A stretch of DNA of 7,433 bases. It comes from Nitrospirota bacterium (GTDB lineage Bacteria; Nitrospirota_A; Leptospirillia; Leptospirillales; Leptospirillaceae). The DNA is taken from assembly GCA_021795275.1 (NCBI GenBank), contig JAJYPO010000108.1, positions 1 through 7,433 of the forward strand. Reading direction: 5' to 3'. The notes beneath the pieces are model-generated. The model was not told the origin of the DNA and made no database searches. It worked only from the letters and a program-made list of their open reading frames with translations. Every line of letters starts with the position of its first letter. Position 1 is the stretch's first letter. The position numbers and the translations under genes were made by a program. This document shows positions 6,725 to 7,433 of the stretch, piece by piece.

Positions 6725-7198
6725 TTACTTTTCAAGATCCCAGGAGACGATGTCCTGATTGTTTCCCTTGCCCCCCCTGGCTCCGTCGGCTCCGTAGGAC
6801 ATGATGTCGAACTCCCCGTGGGTTCCGGGAGAGAGGTAGACGTAGGGATGACTCCAGGGATCCTTGGGAATCTTGGAGATGTACCCTCCCGCCTTGTAGT
6901 TGTTGGGTTCCGGGGGGATGGTCGGCTTCTTGACCAGAGCCTCGAGTCCCTGTTCGGTGGTGGGATAGGAGCCGTTGTCGAGATGGTAGAGCGACAGCGC
7001 ATTTTCGAACTCGCGGATCTGGGTCATGGCAGCTGTCTTCTTGGCCTCTTCCGTCCGTCCGATGATCTTCGGGACGACGAGGGCCGCGAGAAGGGCAATG
7101 ATGAAGATGACGACCATGATCTCGATCAGCGTGAATCCCCTGTCACTTCGTGAGGAGAAACGGCGATTTTTGATCTGAAAGGAGAGACAAGGGAGCAT
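6725..7198 (-). CDS. gspG: Type II secretion major pseudopilin GspG
   Basis: The protein has 157 residues. GspG polymerises into the periplasmic pseudopilus that pushes substrates through the outer-membrane secretin. The leader (1-21) is basic and ends in SDRG; prepilin peptidase would cut G21|F22, leaving FTLIEIMVVI with the conserved Glu at mature position 5 (E26). The helix continues to PKIIGR. The C-terminal domain carries the family signatures NGSYPTTEQGLEAL (75-88), KIPKDPWSHPYVY (109-121) and SYGADGARGGKGNNQDI (134-150), the last belonging to the calcium-binding loop of GspG. All of these look intact, and 157 residues is a normal precursor length. The ATG at 7198 has GGAGG 6 nt upstream and lies 24 nt after the gspF stop begins, which implies co-transcription with gspF. 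Confidence 0.97.
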   Translation of the reverse strand: MLPCLSFQIKNRRFSSRSDRGFTLIEIMVVIFIIALLAALVVPKIIGRTEEAKKTAAMTQIREFENALSLYHLDNGSYPTTEQGLEALVKKPTIPPEPNNYKAGGYISKIPKDPWSHPYVYLSPGTHGEFDIMSYGADGARGGKGNNQDIVSWDLEK

Positions 7199-7212
7199 TC
7201 CGGACCTCCGGA
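7199..7212 (-). promoter_or_regulatory. Small hairpin covering the gspG ribosome binding site
   Basis: On the minus strand the bases directly before the gspG ATG read TCCGG-AGGT-CCGGA: a perfect 5-bp stem with a 4-nt loop. The GGAGG ribosome site is split between the stem (GG) and the loop (AGG). The stem is short but entirely G/C apart from one pair, so it could lower or tune initiation of this abundant pseudopilin. This is inference from sequence; no regulator is implied. Confidence 0.35.
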
Positions 7213-7220
7213 GGGGAAAG

Positions 7221-7433
7221 TTACTGGACTGCCTGGCTCATCTCGAAGATCGGGAGCAGGACGGACATGACCATGAAGAGGACGATTCCTCCGATGAACA
7301 GTATCATAACCGGTTCGATGAGGGATGTCAGCGTCCCGATGGTCTGGTCCACCTCCTGCTCGTATCCTTCGGCAAGCCTCATGAGCAGATCCTCGAGTTT
7401 GCCGGAGCGCTCTCCCACGGCGATCATGTGGAC
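7221..7433 (-). CDS. gspF: Type II secretion inner-membrane protein GspF, C-terminal part only
   Basis: Only the last 70 residues are in the window; the frame stays open to the right edge, so the gene begins outside. The visible part starts VHMIAVGERSGKLEDLL and matches the GspF/PilC signature (M-x-x-x-GE-x-SG-x-L). It continues through AEGYEQEVDQTI, then EPVMILFIGGIVLFMVMSVL as the final membrane helix, and ends LLPIFEMSQAVQ, the typical PIFEM tail. GspF is the polytopic platform protein that contacts GspE, GspL and GspM and probably helps move pseudopilins from the membrane. The TAA lies 22 nt before the gspG ATG. The internal ATG at 7427 is not the start, since it falls inside the conserved domain. 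Confidence 0.95.
   Translation of the reverse strand, partial: VHMIAVGERSGKLEDLLMRLAEGYEQEVDQTIGTLTSLIEPVMILFIGGIVLFMVMSVLLPIFEMSQAVQ

Noticed and set aside
6688..7002. A 104-codon minus-strand frame over gspG and the spacer
   Set aside because: It is a frame-shifted shadow of gspG with Thr/Pro/Arg-rich content and no motif.
1..7433. Mobile elements, CRISPR arrays, tRNA or rRNA genes
   Set aside because: I saw no transposase-like protein, regular direct repeats, or RNA gene signatures on either strand. Nearly all of the sequence is accounted for by protein-coding genes.

Overview
This 7.4 kb window comes from a Gram-negative (diderm) bacterium with fairly high G+C content (near 60% by eye). 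It carries two convergent blocks of closely packed genes. The diderm call rests on type II secretion system (T2SS) genes, which act across two membranes. I cannot assign a genus. Leptospirillum-like Nitrospirota or a deltaproteobacterial-type lineage would fit the AsmA-like GspN protein, but this is a guess.

Left block (+ strand, 1-2649): the 3' part of a MoxR-type AAA+ ATPase gene (Walker A, Walker B, sensor 1 and arginine finger all visible), followed after 3 nt by a 564-residue protein with a C-terminal von Willebrand factor A (VWA) domain. The VWA domain has an intact metal-binding (MIDAS) DxSxS motif. The N-terminal part has a HExxH-like motif that reads HELGK, followed by an EEYR helix, so it resembles a metallopeptidase fold that has lost one metal ligand. 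The architecture recalls CobS/CobT, NorQ/NorD and CbbQ/CbbO pairs, in which an ATPase and a VWA partner remodel or metallate a target protein. The target here is unknown.

Right block (- strand, 7433 down to 2662): T2SS genes in the order gspF (partial) - gspG - gspN - gspL - gspM - gspK. GspF is the inner-membrane platform protein and GspG the major pseudopilin. GspL and GspM form the assembly platform, GspK is the pseudopilus-tip protein, and GspN is an AsmA-like accessory protein. N, L, M and K overlap one another and are probably translationally coupled. Between gspG and gspN lies a 91-bp AT-rich spacer with a plausible extended -10 promoter and an inverted repeat, so N-L-M-K may be a separate or boosted transcript. 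The order N-L-M-K differs from the usual K-L-M-N, and gspH, gspI and gspJ are not between gspG and gspK.

The two blocks end tail to tail with only 12 nt between stop codons and no clear T-tract terminator. There are no RNA genes, CRISPR arrays or mobile elements that I can see. The only non-coding stretches are the 91-bp spacer and gaps of 22 nt or less.
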